Source: Compostimonas suwonensis | Lineage (GTDB): Bacteria > Actinomycetota > Actinomycetes > Actinomycetales > Microbacteriaceae | DNA length: 64,000 nt | Direction: 5' to 3' | Assembly (NCBI RefSeq): GCF_002797855.1 | Contig: NZ_PGFB01000002.1 | Location: 744,001-808,000, forward strand | Shown: piece after piece, positions 15,350 to 24,173 of the stretch | Layout of the letters: every line of letters starts with the position of its first letter | Numbering within the stretch: the stretch's first letter is position 1 | Notes under the pieces: generated by a model | Databases searched by the model: none | What the model saw: only the letters and a program-made list of their open reading frames with translations | What the model was told of the DNA's origin: nothing | Translations under genes and position numbers: made by a program

Positions 15350-15355
15350 ATTATG
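15350..15355 (-). promoter_or_regulatory. -10 box of a probable leaderless promoter (CbrC gene)
   Basis: CATAAT on the minus strand, 6 nt before the GTG start at 15343. Confidence 0.5.
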
Positions 15356-15419
15356 TCGTATGACGATCGCGTCTCAGCCGAGCGGGGAGAGGGCGTCCGG
15401 ATCTCGCTGGTGTCTCGAG

Positions 15420-16127
15420 CTACCAGGCGACCGGCCCGCGCTCCGAGACGAAGGCCCCGGTCGGCCCGTCGGGTGGTGTCTGCGCCATCCGCACGATGAT
15501 CTCGGCGCCCTGCTCGACCGTCTGGATGCCCGTGCCGCCGTTGAGGTCGGTGTTGGTGTAACCCGGGTCGACGGCGTTGACGCGGATACCGGGGAACGCC
15601 TTGGCGAACTGGATCGTGAGGGCGTTCACCGCGGCCTTCGACGTCGGATACGCGACACCGGGATAGAAGTGAGTGGAGCTGTCGGGGTCGCTGAGATCCG
15701 TCAGCGAGCCGAGCCCGCTCGAGAGGTTCACGATCACGGGCGCGGCCGACTGCTGCAGCAGCGGAAGAAAGGCGTGGATGACCCGCACCACCCCGACGAC
15801 GTTGGTGTCGAAGATCTCGCGCACGACGTCGGCCGTCGTGTCGGCCGGTGTGACGATGCCGTTGTCGGGCAGACGCCCCTCCACACCGGCATTGTTGACG
15901 AGCACGTCGAGGCCGCCCTCGGCATCGATCCGCGCGGCGGCAGCGGCGACGGACGCGTCGTCGGTCACGTCGAGTTGAACGAACCGGGCGCCGAGCTCGC
16001 CGGCGGCGGCGCGGCCGCGCTCCTCGTCGCGGGCGCCGAGATAGACGGTGTGCCCGGCGGCGATGAGCCGGCGGGCGGTTTCCTTGCCGAGGCCCTTGTT
16101 CGCCCCGGTGATGAGTGTCGTTGTCAT
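15420..16127 (-). CDS. SDR family NAD(P)-dependent oxidoreductase
   Basis: 235 residues, classical short-chain dehydrogenase. The cofactor motif TGANKGLG is at 7-14, LVNNAG near 80-85, catalytic Ser in NLSSG and the YPTSKAA motif (Tyr-x-x-x-Lys) near 160. The GxxGxG form with a following Arg suggests NADP(H). Its ATG overlaps the stop of the M20 hydrolase by 4 nt, so it is the last gene of the peptide operon. Substrate unknown. Confidence 0.9.
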   Translation of the reverse strand: MTTTLITGANKGLGKETARRLIAAGHTVYLGARDEERGRAAAGELGARFVQLDVTDDASVAAAAARIDAEGGLDVLVNNAGVEGRLPDNGIVTPADTTADVVREIFDTNVVGVVRVIHAFLPLLQQSAAPVIVNLSSGLGSLTDLSDPDSSTHFYPGVAYPTSKAAVNALTIQFAKAFPGIRVNAVDPGYTNTDLNGGTGIQTVEQGAEIIVRMAQTPPDGPTGAFVSERGPVAW

Positions 16128-17383
16128 GACTCCAGTCTCCGCCACGAGCGGGCGCTCTCGGCGAGACGATCGGCTGCGAGGCTCGCAAGGAAGAGCGCGT
16201 GATCGGCGAGCACGCCGTCGTCGAAGCGGGCCTCGGCCGAGTGGAGGGGCGCCCGCTCCCCCGGGGCGAGGTCCGGCATGCCTGCACCGAGGTGCCCGTA
16301 GGAGCCCGGCACCCGTTGGAGCACCCGGGAGAAGTCCTCCGACGACATCCTCGGCTGAGCCATCGACTCGTAGCGATCGGATCCGAAGAGACCGGCGGCG
16401 GTCCGTGCCCAGAATCCGGCCTCGGCGGCGTCGTTCACGGTCACGGGCAGCCTGGGCGAGAAGACGACGTCGGCGCTCAGACCGTGTGCTTCCGCGATAC
16501 CGCGCACGAGCCGCGGCAACCCGTGGGCGAGCTGCACGCCGACGACATCGCTGAAGGAGCGGATCACCGCCGTGAACTCGGCCTCGGCCGGGATCACGTT
16601 CGGCGCGGACCCGGCCTGGAATCGACCGACCGTGAGCACAACAGGATCGAACACGTCGAACCGCCGGGTCACATAGCTCTGCAGCGCCGTGACGATCTCC
16701 GCCGCGACCTGCACGGGATCGAGCGCCTGATGTGGGCGGGAGCTGTGCCCGCCCTTGCCGTGCACGATCACGCCCAGTTCGCTGATCGCCGCCATGTACG
16801 CCCCGGGCCGGTTCGTGAACAGCCCGGACGGCAGCTCGGATGTCACGTGCAGGCCGTATGCCGCGACGGGAGGCTCGCCGGCCGCTTCGAGCACGCCCTC
16901 CTCGAGCATGACTGCGGCGCCGTCGTGCCCCTCCTCGCCGGGCTGGAACATAAAGATGACATCGCCGTCGAGCTCGGCGCGCGCGGCTGCGAGCAACCGC
17001 GCAGCGCCGACGAGACCCGCCGTGTGCAGATCGTGCCCGCACGCGTGCATGGCACCGTTCGTCGAGGCGAACGGCAGGCCCGTGCGCTCCACGATCGGCA
17101 GGGCGTCCATATCAGCGCGGAGCAGCACGGACGGTCGATGGCCGTCGTCGGCCCCACCACCGCGGAGCACTGCGACGATCGAGCTCGTGCGTCGTCCGAG
17201 AGAGACCTCGAGACCGAGCCCGGCGATCGCGTCGAGCACCCGCGCCTGGGTCGCGGGCAGCTCGAGACCGAGCTCGGGCCCCGCATGGAGGGCTCGGCGC
17301 AATGCGATGAGCTCCCCGCCGAGGGCGGGAGCGGCATCGAAAGCCAGGCGTACCGCCGACTCCGGCCCTGCCGAAACCGTCAC
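16124..17383 (-). CDS. M20 family amidohydrolase
   Basis: 419 residues. Metal-binding motifs of the M20D/amidohydrolase branch are clear: RADMDALP near 91-98, the HACGHDLHT cluster near 113-121, FQPGEEGHDGA near 147-157, and GLHVTSELPSG near 179. The dimerisation domain contains GKGGHSSRPHQALDP. Family members cleave N-acyl amino acids or related amides, often hippurate-like. The start is a GTG at 17383 overlapping the GntR stop (GTGA). It sits in a peptide-transport operon and so probably processes imported amides. Confidence 0.9.
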   Translation of the reverse strand: MTVSAGPESAVRLAFDAAPALGGELIALRRALHAGPELGLELPATQARVLDAIAGLGLEVSLGRRTSSIVAVLRGGGADDGHRPSVLLRADMDALPIVERTGLPFASTNGAMHACGHDLHTAGLVGAARLLAAARAELDGDVIFMFQPGEEGHDGAAVMLEEGVLEAAGEPPVAAYGLHVTSELPSGLFTNRPGAYMAAISELGVIVHGKGGHSSRPHQALDPVQVAAEIVTALQSYVTRRFDVFDPVVLTVGRFQAGSAPNVIPAEAEFTAVIRSFSDVVGVQLAHGLPRLVRGIAEAHGLSADVVFSPRLPVTVNDAAEAGFWARTAAGLFGSDRYESMAQPRMSSEDFSRVLQRVPGSYGHLGAGMPDLAPGERAPLHSAEARFDDGVLADHALFLASLAADRLAESARSWRRLES

Positions 17384-18093
17384 CGGGTGATCCGCATCCG
17401 CACGACGTCCGTGCGTTGCAGCGAGATGCCGAATGCGAGCGGCTCCCCGTCGTGCGCGGAGGTCACCTGTTCGGCGTGCAGCACCGGCGATCCCGGCGAC
17501 AGACCGAGAACCTCGGCCTCCTCGCCGGGGACGAGAACCGACTCGACGTCGGTCACCGTGTGGGCGACGACGTTGTGCTCGTGCCGGTTGAGAAGCTCGA
17601 AGAGGTCGACGTCGATCGAGAGCATGGGGTGCGGGTCGATCGGCCGCCCGCGAAGCACCATCGGCAGGTACTCCGTGTGCAGCGCCGACGGCGTTCGGTC
17701 CACGATGAACAGACGCCGCACCTTCCAGACCTCCGAACCCGCCTCGATCCCGAGCGCCGTCGCGGCGACGTCGGGCGCCTTCGTGGGCTCGCACGAGGCC
17801 GAACTCAGCTCGACCACGCGACCCGTCGTCTGCACCCGTTCGCGATAGGACTGGATGACCGACATGTTGAGGGTTGCCGGTGAGCTGACGAAGGTGCCGA
17901 TGCCCCATTTCCGGTGCACGATCCCCTGCGAGGAGAGTATCCCGAGGGCTTCCCGCACACTCCCCCGGCTCACATCGAGCCGTTCGGCGAGTTGCACCTC
18001 GTTCGGCAGCTGCTCCCCGATGCTGTGATCGTGTTCAATCAGTTCGCGCAGTTTCGTCACGGCGCTCAGCACGACCGTATCGCGTTTTACCAC
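17380..18093 (-). CDS. GntR/HutC-type transcriptional regulator
   Basis: 237 residues. The N-terminal winged helix spans about 1-75 (HSIGEQLPNEVQLAERLDVS, then GSVREALGILSSQGIVHRKW); the C-terminal UTRA-like effector domain follows, with DRTPSALHTEYLPMVL and LHAEQVTSAHDGEPLAFGIS. The GTG at 18093 (VVKRDTV) is chosen: it lies 10 nt after the M19 stop and has AGGG upstream; a start at 18186 would overlap the M19 gene by 83 nt. A regulator in the middle of the operon that it may control. Confidence 0.88.
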   Translation of the reverse strand: MVKRDTVVLSAVTKLRELIEHDHSIGEQLPNEVQLAERLDVSRGSVREALGILSSQGIVHRKWGIGTFVSSPATLNMSVIQSYRERVQTTGRVVELSSASCEPTKAPDVAATALGIEAGSEVWKVRRLFIVDRTPSALHTEYLPMVLRGRPIDPHPMLSIDVDLFELLNRHEHNVVAHTVTDVESVLVPGEEAEVLGLSPGSPVLHAEQVTSAHDGEPLAFGISLQRTDVVRMRITR

Positions 18094-18103
18094 CTGTACG
18101 TCC

Positions 18104-19303
18104 CTACCAGACCTGATCCAGAACGCGCATGATGTTCCCTCCGAGCACCTTCGCGATGTCTTCGTCACTATATCCGTGCTTGACAAGCCAGCCCGTTATG
18201 TTCGTGAAATTCTCGCCGGGGTTCTCGAGGCCGTCGACGTACTCGATCGGTTCGTGATCGGGGTGGTGGTCCTGGTTCTTGGCGTAGTTGTTGGCGTAGG
18301 CGCGGTGCACTGCCATGTGGTCGCCGAACATCGTGTCGGGGCCGAAGGCGACATGATCGATCCCGACGAGGTCCACGCAGTAGCTGAAATGATCCATGAC
18401 CGAGTCGAGCGTGTGCTTCGGGTGCGCCGCGGAGATCGTCGTGTTGGGGGCGGCCTCGAGGCCGATGAGCCCGCCGCGCTCGGCGCAGGCCGTGATGACC
18501 TCGTCGGGCTTCATACGCGCGATCGGCCACACCGAACGGGCACCGGCGTGCGTGATCATAACGGGCACCTCGGAGTGCGCGATCGTGTCGAGGGAGGTCT
18601 TGTCGCCGGAGTGCGAGATGTCGATGAGGATGCCGAGCTGGTTCATCCGATGCACAGCCCGCTTGCCGAACATCGTGAGTCCCCCGTCACCCTCCTCCGA
18701 GAGCCCCGAGCCCAGCATGTTCGTCTGCGAATAGGCGATGCCCATCTGCCGAAGGCCGAAGCCGTAGAGGATGTCGATGCGATCGAGCTCGTTCTCGATC
18801 ATCGTGGCGCACTCGAAGCCCGCGATGAGGGCGAGCTGGCCCCGGGTGCGCGCTGCGTGGATGTCGGCGACCGATGTCGCGAGCACGATGTGGTCCTGCT
18901 TGGCGAGATCGGCGAGACGATAGCCGAGGGCATAGATCATGTCGTCCCACTTCCAGCCGTTCTGGCTCGTCACACACGATGCCCCGGCCATGAAGTTGTC
19001 GATGAAGGCCGTGAGCCCCGAGCGGGCCATGCCCTCGTATGCGGTGCGCTGACGGCCCGTGCGGTTGTACGGCCGGATCTCATCGCCGTTCTCGGGGAGC
19101 ACGATCGCGTGCTCGTGGAGGGAGAACACCACCTCATCGGCGAAGATGCGCGTCACCCTCTCCTGTTCCTCAGCCGTGAGCTCGAGACGATACGCGGGCA
19201 CTCGGCCGAGCTGCTTGGCGAGGGCGAACTCCTCGTAGTCCCGTCCGGGTTCGAGGTAGTCGTAAGCGGCGTATCCGGTGTAGTTCGGGGCTGCAGGCTG
19301 CAT
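18104..19303 (-). CDS. Membrane dipeptidase, peptidase family M19
   Basis: 399 residues. Renal-dipeptidase-type TIM barrel: residues around VVFSLHEHAIVLPEN carry the first metal ligands (H-x-H/D position), FECATMIEN supplies the bridging Glu region, DISHSGDKTSLD and MITHAGARSV hold the His ligands, and GIDHVAFGPD the final Asp. There is no signal peptide, so it is probably cytoplasmic and would cleave imported dipeptides or a related amide. AAGAAAGAAG precedes the ATG at 19303. It follows the DppF gene by 53 nt. Confidence 0.87.
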   Translation of the reverse strand: MQPAAPNYTGYAAYDYLEPGRDYEEFALAKQLGRVPAYRLELTAEEQERVTRIFADEVVFSLHEHAIVLPENGDEIRPYNRTGRQRTAYEGMARSGLTAFIDNFMAGASCVTSQNGWKWDDMIYALGYRLADLAKQDHIVLATSVADIHAARTRGQLALIAGFECATMIENELDRIDILYGFGLRQMGIAYSQTNMLGSGLSEEGDGGLTMFGKRAVHRMNQLGILIDISHSGDKTSLDTIAHSEVPVMITHAGARSVWPIARMKPDEVITACAERGGLIGLEAAPNTTISAAHPKHTLDSVMDHFSYCVDLVGIDHVAFGPDTMFGDHMAVHRAYANNYAKNQDHHPDHEPIEYVDGLENPGENFTNITGWLVKHGYSDEDIAKVLGGNIMRVLDQVW

Positions 19304-19356
19304 GATCTTCTTTCTTTCTTGTGATGGTGGAACGGCGCCATCTCTCGCCGTGGTTC

Positions 19357-20400
19357 TCAAGCGCTGAGCGGAAAGTGGCAGGCGACGAGCTGGGGGCCTT
19401 CGCCGTCCTTCCGCTCGAGCTGCGGCTCCTCCGAGGCGCAGACGTCCTGCGCCTTCCAGCAGCGGGTGCGGAAACGACAGCCGGACGGCGGGTTCACCGG
19501 GCTCGGCGGATCGCCCGCGAGCAGGCGCCGTGAGCCGGTGCCACGCAGTTCCGGGTCGGGGATCGGCACCGCCGACAGGAGCGCGCTCGTGTACGGGTGT
19601 TCCGGACGCGCATAGACATCCGCGCGATCGCCGAGCTCGGCGACGCGACCGAGATACATCACGCCGATGCGGTCGGAGATGTGCCGGACGACCGAGAGGT
19701 CGTGAGCGATGAAAACGTAGGCGAGTCCGAGCTCTCGCTGCAGGCGCTGAAGGAGGTTCACCACCTGCGCCTGGATCGAGACGTCGAGCGCCGACACGGG
19801 CTCGTCGCACACGATCACCTCGGGCTCCAGCGCGAGCGCACGGGCGATGCCGATGCGCTGCCGCTGCCCGCCGGAGAACTGGAACGGGTATCGTTCGAGA
19901 TGGTCCGGATTCAGCCCGACGAGCTCGACGAGCTCCTTCACGCGCTCGAGGCGCTTGGCCCGCGGCACCACGCCGGAATGTATCTGGAACGGCTGCAGGA
20001 GGGTCTGCTTGAGCGTGCGCCGCGGGTTCAGGGACGCCATCGGATCCTGCAGCACGATCTGCACTCGACTGCGCAGCTCGGACCACTCCTTGCCACCCGC
20101 CGCATGCAGATCGCGGCCTCGGAAGCGAACGGCTCCGGAGGTGGGCCGCTCCAGGCCGACGATCGTTCTGGCGAGAGTGGACTTGCCGCACCCCGACTCG
20201 CCGACGATGCCGAGGGTCTCCCCCTTGCGCAGCTCGAAACTCACACCGTCGAGTGCGCGCACGACCGCTCCGCCGCGGCCGGCGCGCCCGTGCACCGGGA
20301 AGTGCTTGACGACGTCGTCGACCGAGAGCACGATCTCGTCGTCTCCCACGCTCCTCGTGCCGCTCTCGACGGCGATGGACATCGGCTCAGGCTCCGGCAT
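19357..20400 (-). CDS. dppF: Oligopeptide/dipeptide ABC transporter ATP-binding protein (DppF-like)
   Basis: 347 residues. Walker A GESGCGKS near 70, Q-loop in [12 protein letters not shown], signature [15 protein letters not shown] near 165, Walker [13 protein letters not shown] near 188, H-loop AHD. The C-terminal oligopeptide_HPY extension carries the Cys-rich [15 protein letters not shown]. The start is an ATG at 20400 with GAGGAGG 7 nt upstream, inside the 3' end of dppD (14-nt overlap). Confidence 0.93.
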   Translation of the reverse strand: MPEPEPMSIAVESGTRSVGDDEIVLSVDDVVKHFPVHGRAGRGGAVVRALDGVSFELRKGETLGIVGESGCGKSTLARTIVGLERPTSGAVRFRGRDLHAAGGKEWSELRSRVQIVLQDPMASLNPRRTLKQTLLQPFQIHSGVVPRAKRLERVKELVELVGLNPDHLERYPFQFSGGQRQRIGIARALALEPEVIVCDEPVSALDVSIQAQVVNLLQRLQRELGLAYVFIAHDLSVVRHISDRIGVMYLGRVAELGDRADVYARPEHPYTSALLSAVPIPDPELRGTGSRRLLAGDPPSPVNPPSGCRFRTRCWKAQDVCASEEPQLERKDGEGPQLVACHFPLSA

Positions 20401-21436
20401 GGAGAACCTCCTCACGTCGATGGCAGGCGCTCACCCGCGCGCTGCCGGTTCCGGCGCTCTCAAGGGCGAGCAGCCCGGGTCGTTCCACGGCGCAGAGCTC
20501 GATGGCCACGTCGCACCGGGTGCGGAAGGCGCAGCCGACGCCGAGATTCAGCGGGTTCGGCGGCGAGCCGGGAATGGCCCACAGAGTCGCCTCCTGCCTG
20601 TCGACGCGGGGAACCGAGCGGAGCAGTCCGCGTGTGTAGGGATGAGCCGGGCGCGCGAACAGCTCACGTACGCTTCCGTACTCGACGACACGGCCGGCGT
20701 ACATGACGACGACGTCGTCGGCGACCTCCGCGGCCACGCCGAGGTCGTGGGTGATGAGCACGAGCGACATACCGTTCTCACGCTGGAGCTCGGTGAGCAG
20801 TTCCATGATCTGCGCCTGCACCGTCACGTCGAGGGCGGTCGTCGCCTCATCGGCGATGAGAACACGCGGCTCGAGGGCGATCGCGAGCGCGATCATGATC
20901 CGCTGGCGCATGCCGCCGGAGAACTGATGCGGATAGTCGTGGGCGCGGCGCTCCGGGGCGGGGATGCGCACCTTCGCCATGAGCTCCACGGCACGGTCCC
21001 AGGCAGCCCGGCGCGAGAGCCCGCGCCGCACGCGCAGGAGCTCGGCGAGCTGTCCTCCAACGGTGTACACGGGGTTCAGGGCCGAGAGCGAGTCCTGGAA
21101 GACCATCGCGAGCCCCTCGCCGCTCACCTCGCGGCGCACCTCCGGCGACGCCGAGAGCAGATCCACGCCCTCGAACCACACCTCGCCGGCCGTGATGCGT
21201 CCGGGCGGGCTGTCGAGCAGTCCCATGATCGTCTGAGCCGTCACCGACTTGCCGGAACCGGATTCGCCGAGCACGGCGAGGGTCTTGCCGACGGGAACGG
21301 TGAGGTCGACATCCTGCACGGCCTTCACGATCCCGTCGCGCGTGACGAACTCCACGCTGAGACCGCGCACCGCCAGAGCCGCCTCATCGCCGTTCGCGGC
21401 GCGCGGCGCGCGGAACACGGCGGCGCTGTCGGTCAT
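20387..21436 (-). CDS. dppD: Dipeptide ABC transporter ATP-binding protein (DppD-like)
   Basis: 349 residues. Walker A GESGSGKS near 57, Q-loop [11 protein letters not shown], signature [15 protein letters not shown] near 168, Walker [13 protein letters not shown] near 190, H-loop THD. The C-terminal HPY domain with CAFRTRC is present. It pairs with DppF to drive the DppBC channel. The ATG at 21436 overlaps the hydrolase stop by 4 nt. Confidence 0.93.
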   Translation of the reverse strand: MTDSAAVFRAPRAANGDEAALAVRGLSVEFVTRDGIVKAVQDVDLTVPVGKTLAVLGESGSGKSVTAQTIMGLLDSPPGRITAGEVWFEGVDLLSASPEVRREVSGEGLAMVFQDSLSALNPVYTVGGQLAELLRVRRGLSRRAAWDRAVELMAKVRIPAPERRAHDYPHQFSGGMRQRIMIALAIALEPRVLIADEATTALDVTVQAQIMELLTELQRENGMSLVLITHDLGVAAEVADDVVVMYAGRVVEYGSVRELFARPAHPYTRGLLRSVPRVDRQEATLWAIPGSPPNPLNLGVGCAFRTRCDVAIELCAVERPGLLALESAGTGSARVSACHRREEVLHAGA

Positions 21437-22302
21437 ATGAGTGCCCCCGCCAGGAAGTCGCGCACGACGCGCTGGAAACGCTCCGGCTCTTCGAGTTGCG
21501 GCGAGTGACCCGACTCCTCGAAGATCACGAGCTCAGCACCGGGGATCAATGAGGCGATCGTCTCGGAGGCCTCGACGGGGGTGCGCCAGTCATGGCGACC
21601 GACGGTCACGAGCGTCGGCTGCACGATCTCCGGCAGGCGGTCCTTCAGATCGTACGCCGGCATGTTCACGCCGAAGGCCTGGTTGTGCGTGGCATAGTGA
21701 TAGAGGGCCGAGGCCGCCTTTCGCTCGACCGCCGCAGGGTCGTGACGGTGATCGTAGAGAGGGAGCACCGATCGCCAATAGCGCTCGAACTCGGCGTTGT
21801 CGGCGAAGTTCCCGGTGCCGATGCGGGAGACGGTCCACTCGTCGAGTTCGACCCCGTCGGCCACCCTGGCGCGCTCGACGGCGAGGCCGGTGTGGCTGTT
21901 GTCCGCGGCGGTGTCGCGCAGCACGAGCGCACGCACGTGCTCGCCGTGCGCGAGGGTGTACTCCAGGGCGAGGAATCCGCCGTACGAGCCGCCGGCCATC
22001 ACAATCCTGCCGAGGTCGAAGCGCGTTCGGATCGCCTCGATGTCGGACACCCACTGCGCATGGCTGTAGGGGCCGATGTCGTCCGACCGGCCGGAGCCGC
22101 GGGCATCGAAGGCGACGATCCGGTACTCGTCGGAGAACGGGCCGAACGAGGCCACCGGCTCGGCTCGCGACGCTATACCGGGGGCACCGTGGTGAACGAT
22201 GATCGGCTGAGCATCGTCATCACCGAGGATCTCGATCTCGAGCCGGGCGCCGTTGATGATCTCCGTGTAGCGACGGCTGCGTCGTTCTGACGTTCCATTC
22301 AT
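21433..22302 (-). CDS. Alpha/beta hydrolase, proline iminopeptidase-like
   Basis: 289 residues. Oxyanion region HHGAPG near 37-42, FDARGSGRSD near 64, nucleophile elbow GGSYGG near 104 (Ser106 or so), Asp in VTVGRHDWRTPVE and His in FEESGHSPQLE complete the triad. The DARGSGRSD and PYSHAQWVSDIEAIR blocks are typical of proline iminopeptidases (S33). It sits between dppC and dppD with 4-5 nt junctions, so it very likely hydrolyses a transported peptide. Confidence 0.88.
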   Translation of the reverse strand: MNGTSERRSRRYTEIINGARLEIEILGDDDAQPIIVHHGAPGIASRAEPVASFGPFSDEYRIVAFDARGSGRSDDIGPYSHAQWVSDIEAIRTRFDLGRIVMAGGSYGGFLALEYTLAHGEHVRALVLRDTAADNSHTGLAVERARVADGVELDEWTVSRIGTGNFADNAEFERYWRSVLPLYDHRHDPAAVERKAASALYHYATHNQAFGVNMPAYDLKDRLPEIVQPTLVTVGRHDWRTPVEASETIASLIPGAELVIFEESGHSPQLEEPERFQRVVRDFLAGALI

Positions 22303-22306
22303 CGCC

Positions 22307-23197
22307 TCAGTTTCCTTTCGTACGCGGGTCGCGGGAGTCGTTGTAGCGGATGCCGGCGATGGTCGCGGCGAGAACCAGGAGAAAGATCGCCAGGCACGGG
22401 AAGAGCGTCTGCCACCATGCGGTGGCGATGACGCCGGAGCGCTGCGCGTTCAGCAGGATGCGCCCCCACGACCACGATGTCGGATCCCCCATCCCGAGGA
22501 AGCTGAGGCCCGCCTCCGAGATCACGGCCCTCGCCGCGGTGAGGAGCACGCTCACCACGATGAGAGGGACGACGGCGGGCAGCAGCTCCGTGAGTATGAT
22601 GCGGATGGGGCCGGCGCCGAGCACACGGGAGCCGTCGATATAGGGCATCCCGGCGACGACCTGGCCGTTGGAACGGATGAGCCGAGCCACCTCCGCCCAC
22701 GACAGGACCCCGATGACGACGACGAGGGTTGTCACGCTCGGCCCGGCGAGCGCCGTGACGAGGATCATGAGCGGCAGCAGCGGCAGCGAGAGCATCACGT
22801 CGATGACGGTCGTGACGATCGGGTCCGCCTTGCGCACGTAGGCTCCGAGCAGACCGATGCCGGAGCCGATGACGATCGCGATGAGCGAGGCCATCAGACC
22901 GACCGTGACGCTGATCCTGGTACCCCAGACCACCTGGGCGAAGATGTCCTGCCCGAGATCGTCGGTGCCGAACCAGTGCGCGGCGTTCGGCGGCTGAAGC
23001 AGATCAGTGCCGAGCCCCTCCGGCTTCGCGACGAGCAGCGGCCCGAAGACGCCGACGAGCAGGAAGACGACGAGCATGGCGACCGAGAGGTAGCCCGACG
23101 GCTTGGCGAAGAAGCCGCCACGCCGCCGCCCGTCGACGGCCAGCACAGTGGCGGTCGAGACGGACGGCTCCTCGGCCGGCAGGAAGGGATTGGTCAT
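22307..23197 (-). CDS. dppC: Dipeptide ABC transporter permease (DppC-like)
   Basis: 296 residues. A cytoplasmic head of about 35 residues precedes the first helix (YLSVAMLVVFLLVGVFGPLL). The WFGTDDLGQDIFAQVVWGTR block and the EAA-type loop GSRVLGAGPIRIILTELLP mark it as the C-type subunit. Six membrane segments are visible. The ATG overlaps the DppB stop by 4 nt. Confidence 0.93.
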   Translation of the reverse strand: MTNPFLPAEEPSVSTATVLAVDGRRRGGFFAKPSGYLSVAMLVVFLLVGVFGPLLVAKPEGLGTDLLQPPNAAHWFGTDDLGQDIFAQVVWGTRISVTVGLMASLIAIVIGSGIGLLGAYVRKADPIVTTVIDVMLSLPLLPLMILVTALAGPSVTTLVVVIGVLSWAEVARLIRSNGQVVAGMPYIDGSRVLGAGPIRIILTELLPAVVPLIVVSVLLTAARAVISEAGLSFLGMGDPTSWSWGRILLNAQRSGVIATAWWQTLFPCLAIFLLVLAATIAGIRYNDSRDPRTKGN

Positions 23198-24147
23198 GAG
23201 CGGATCCTCGGGTTGAGCAGCATGGATACGGTGTCCGTGAGCAGATTCGCGAGGATGACCGTCACCGCGAGCATCACGAATGCGCCCTGGAGCAGCGGAT
23301 AGTCGAGCTGCTGGACGGCATCGAAGATGAGCCGCCCGACCCCCGGATAGGCGAAAACGGTCTCCGTGAGCACGGCGCCGCCGATGAGGGCGCCGAGTTG
23401 GAGGCCCATGAGGGTGAGGGCCGGGAGGATCGCATTCCGCAGCGCGTGGCGCCACACCGTGCGGCGCTCGCTGAAGCCGCGAGACCTGGCGCTCTTGACA
23501 TAGTCCTCTCCGAGCACCTCGATCATGTTGGTGCGGAGGGTGAGCGCGTAGGGTCCGATCTGCACGAGCACGAGCGTGAAGAGCGGCAATGCGAGATGCT
23601 GGAAGAGGCTGAGATAGGCGGCGAGACCTCTCGTATCCGGATCGATCGCGCCTCCGATCGGGAACCAGCCGAGAACCGAGCCGCCGATCACGAGCAGCAG
23701 CATCGCGAGTCCGGGGATGAACACGGCGTTGCTCGTGACACCGAGGAACTGCACGGCCTTGTCGATGAAGCGACCGCGGCCGACAGCGGCGTAGACACCG
23801 AGCGGAATGCCGATGAGGATCGTCAGCACGAACGCAGAACCGGCGAGCAGCAGGGTCCACGGCAGCCGATCGAGCAGGATGTCCCCCACCGGCATGAGCT
23901 GACGGAACGATGTGCCGAGGTTACCGGTGAGCAGCTGACCGAGATAGAGCAGGTACTGCACGCCGAGAGGCTTGTCGAGTCCGTACTGCTCACGCAGGCC
24001 TTCCTGCATCTCCGGTGTCATGTCGCCCTCGACGACGAGGAGGGTGGGATCCGAGGGAAGCAGGCGCAGCAACAGGAATGTGATGCTGACCGCGATCCAC
24101 AGTGTGAGGACCGCTCGCCCCAGTTTTTTCGCCAAATATGCGAACAC
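23194..24147 (-). CDS. dppB: Dipeptide ABC transporter permease (DppB-like)
   Basis: 317 residues. An N-terminal helix is followed by the family block FLLLRLLPSDPTLLVVEGDM and LREQYGLDKPLGVQYLLYL, then five more helices. The EAA loop is KSARSRGFSERRTVWRHALR and the conserved end is VFAYPGVGRLIFDAVQQLDY. Located 26 nt after the binding-protein stop. Confidence 0.93.
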   Translation of the reverse strand: MFAYLAKKLGRAVLTLWIAVSITFLLLRLLPSDPTLLVVEGDMTPEMQEGLREQYGLDKPLGVQYLLYLGQLLTGNLGTSFRQLMPVGDILLDRLPWTLLLAGSAFVLTILIGIPLGVYAAVGRGRFIDKAVQFLGVTSNAVFIPGLAMLLLVIGGSVLGWFPIGGAIDPDTRGLAAYLSLFQHLALPLFTLVLVQIGPYALTLRTNMIEVLGEDYVKSARSRGFSERRTVWRHALRNAILPALTLMGLQLGALIGGAVLTETVFAYPGVGRLIFDAVQQLDYPLLQGAFVMLAVTVILANLLTDTVSMLLNPRIRS

Positions 24148-24173
24148 CTTCTTCTCCTACCCTCCCCGTTGCC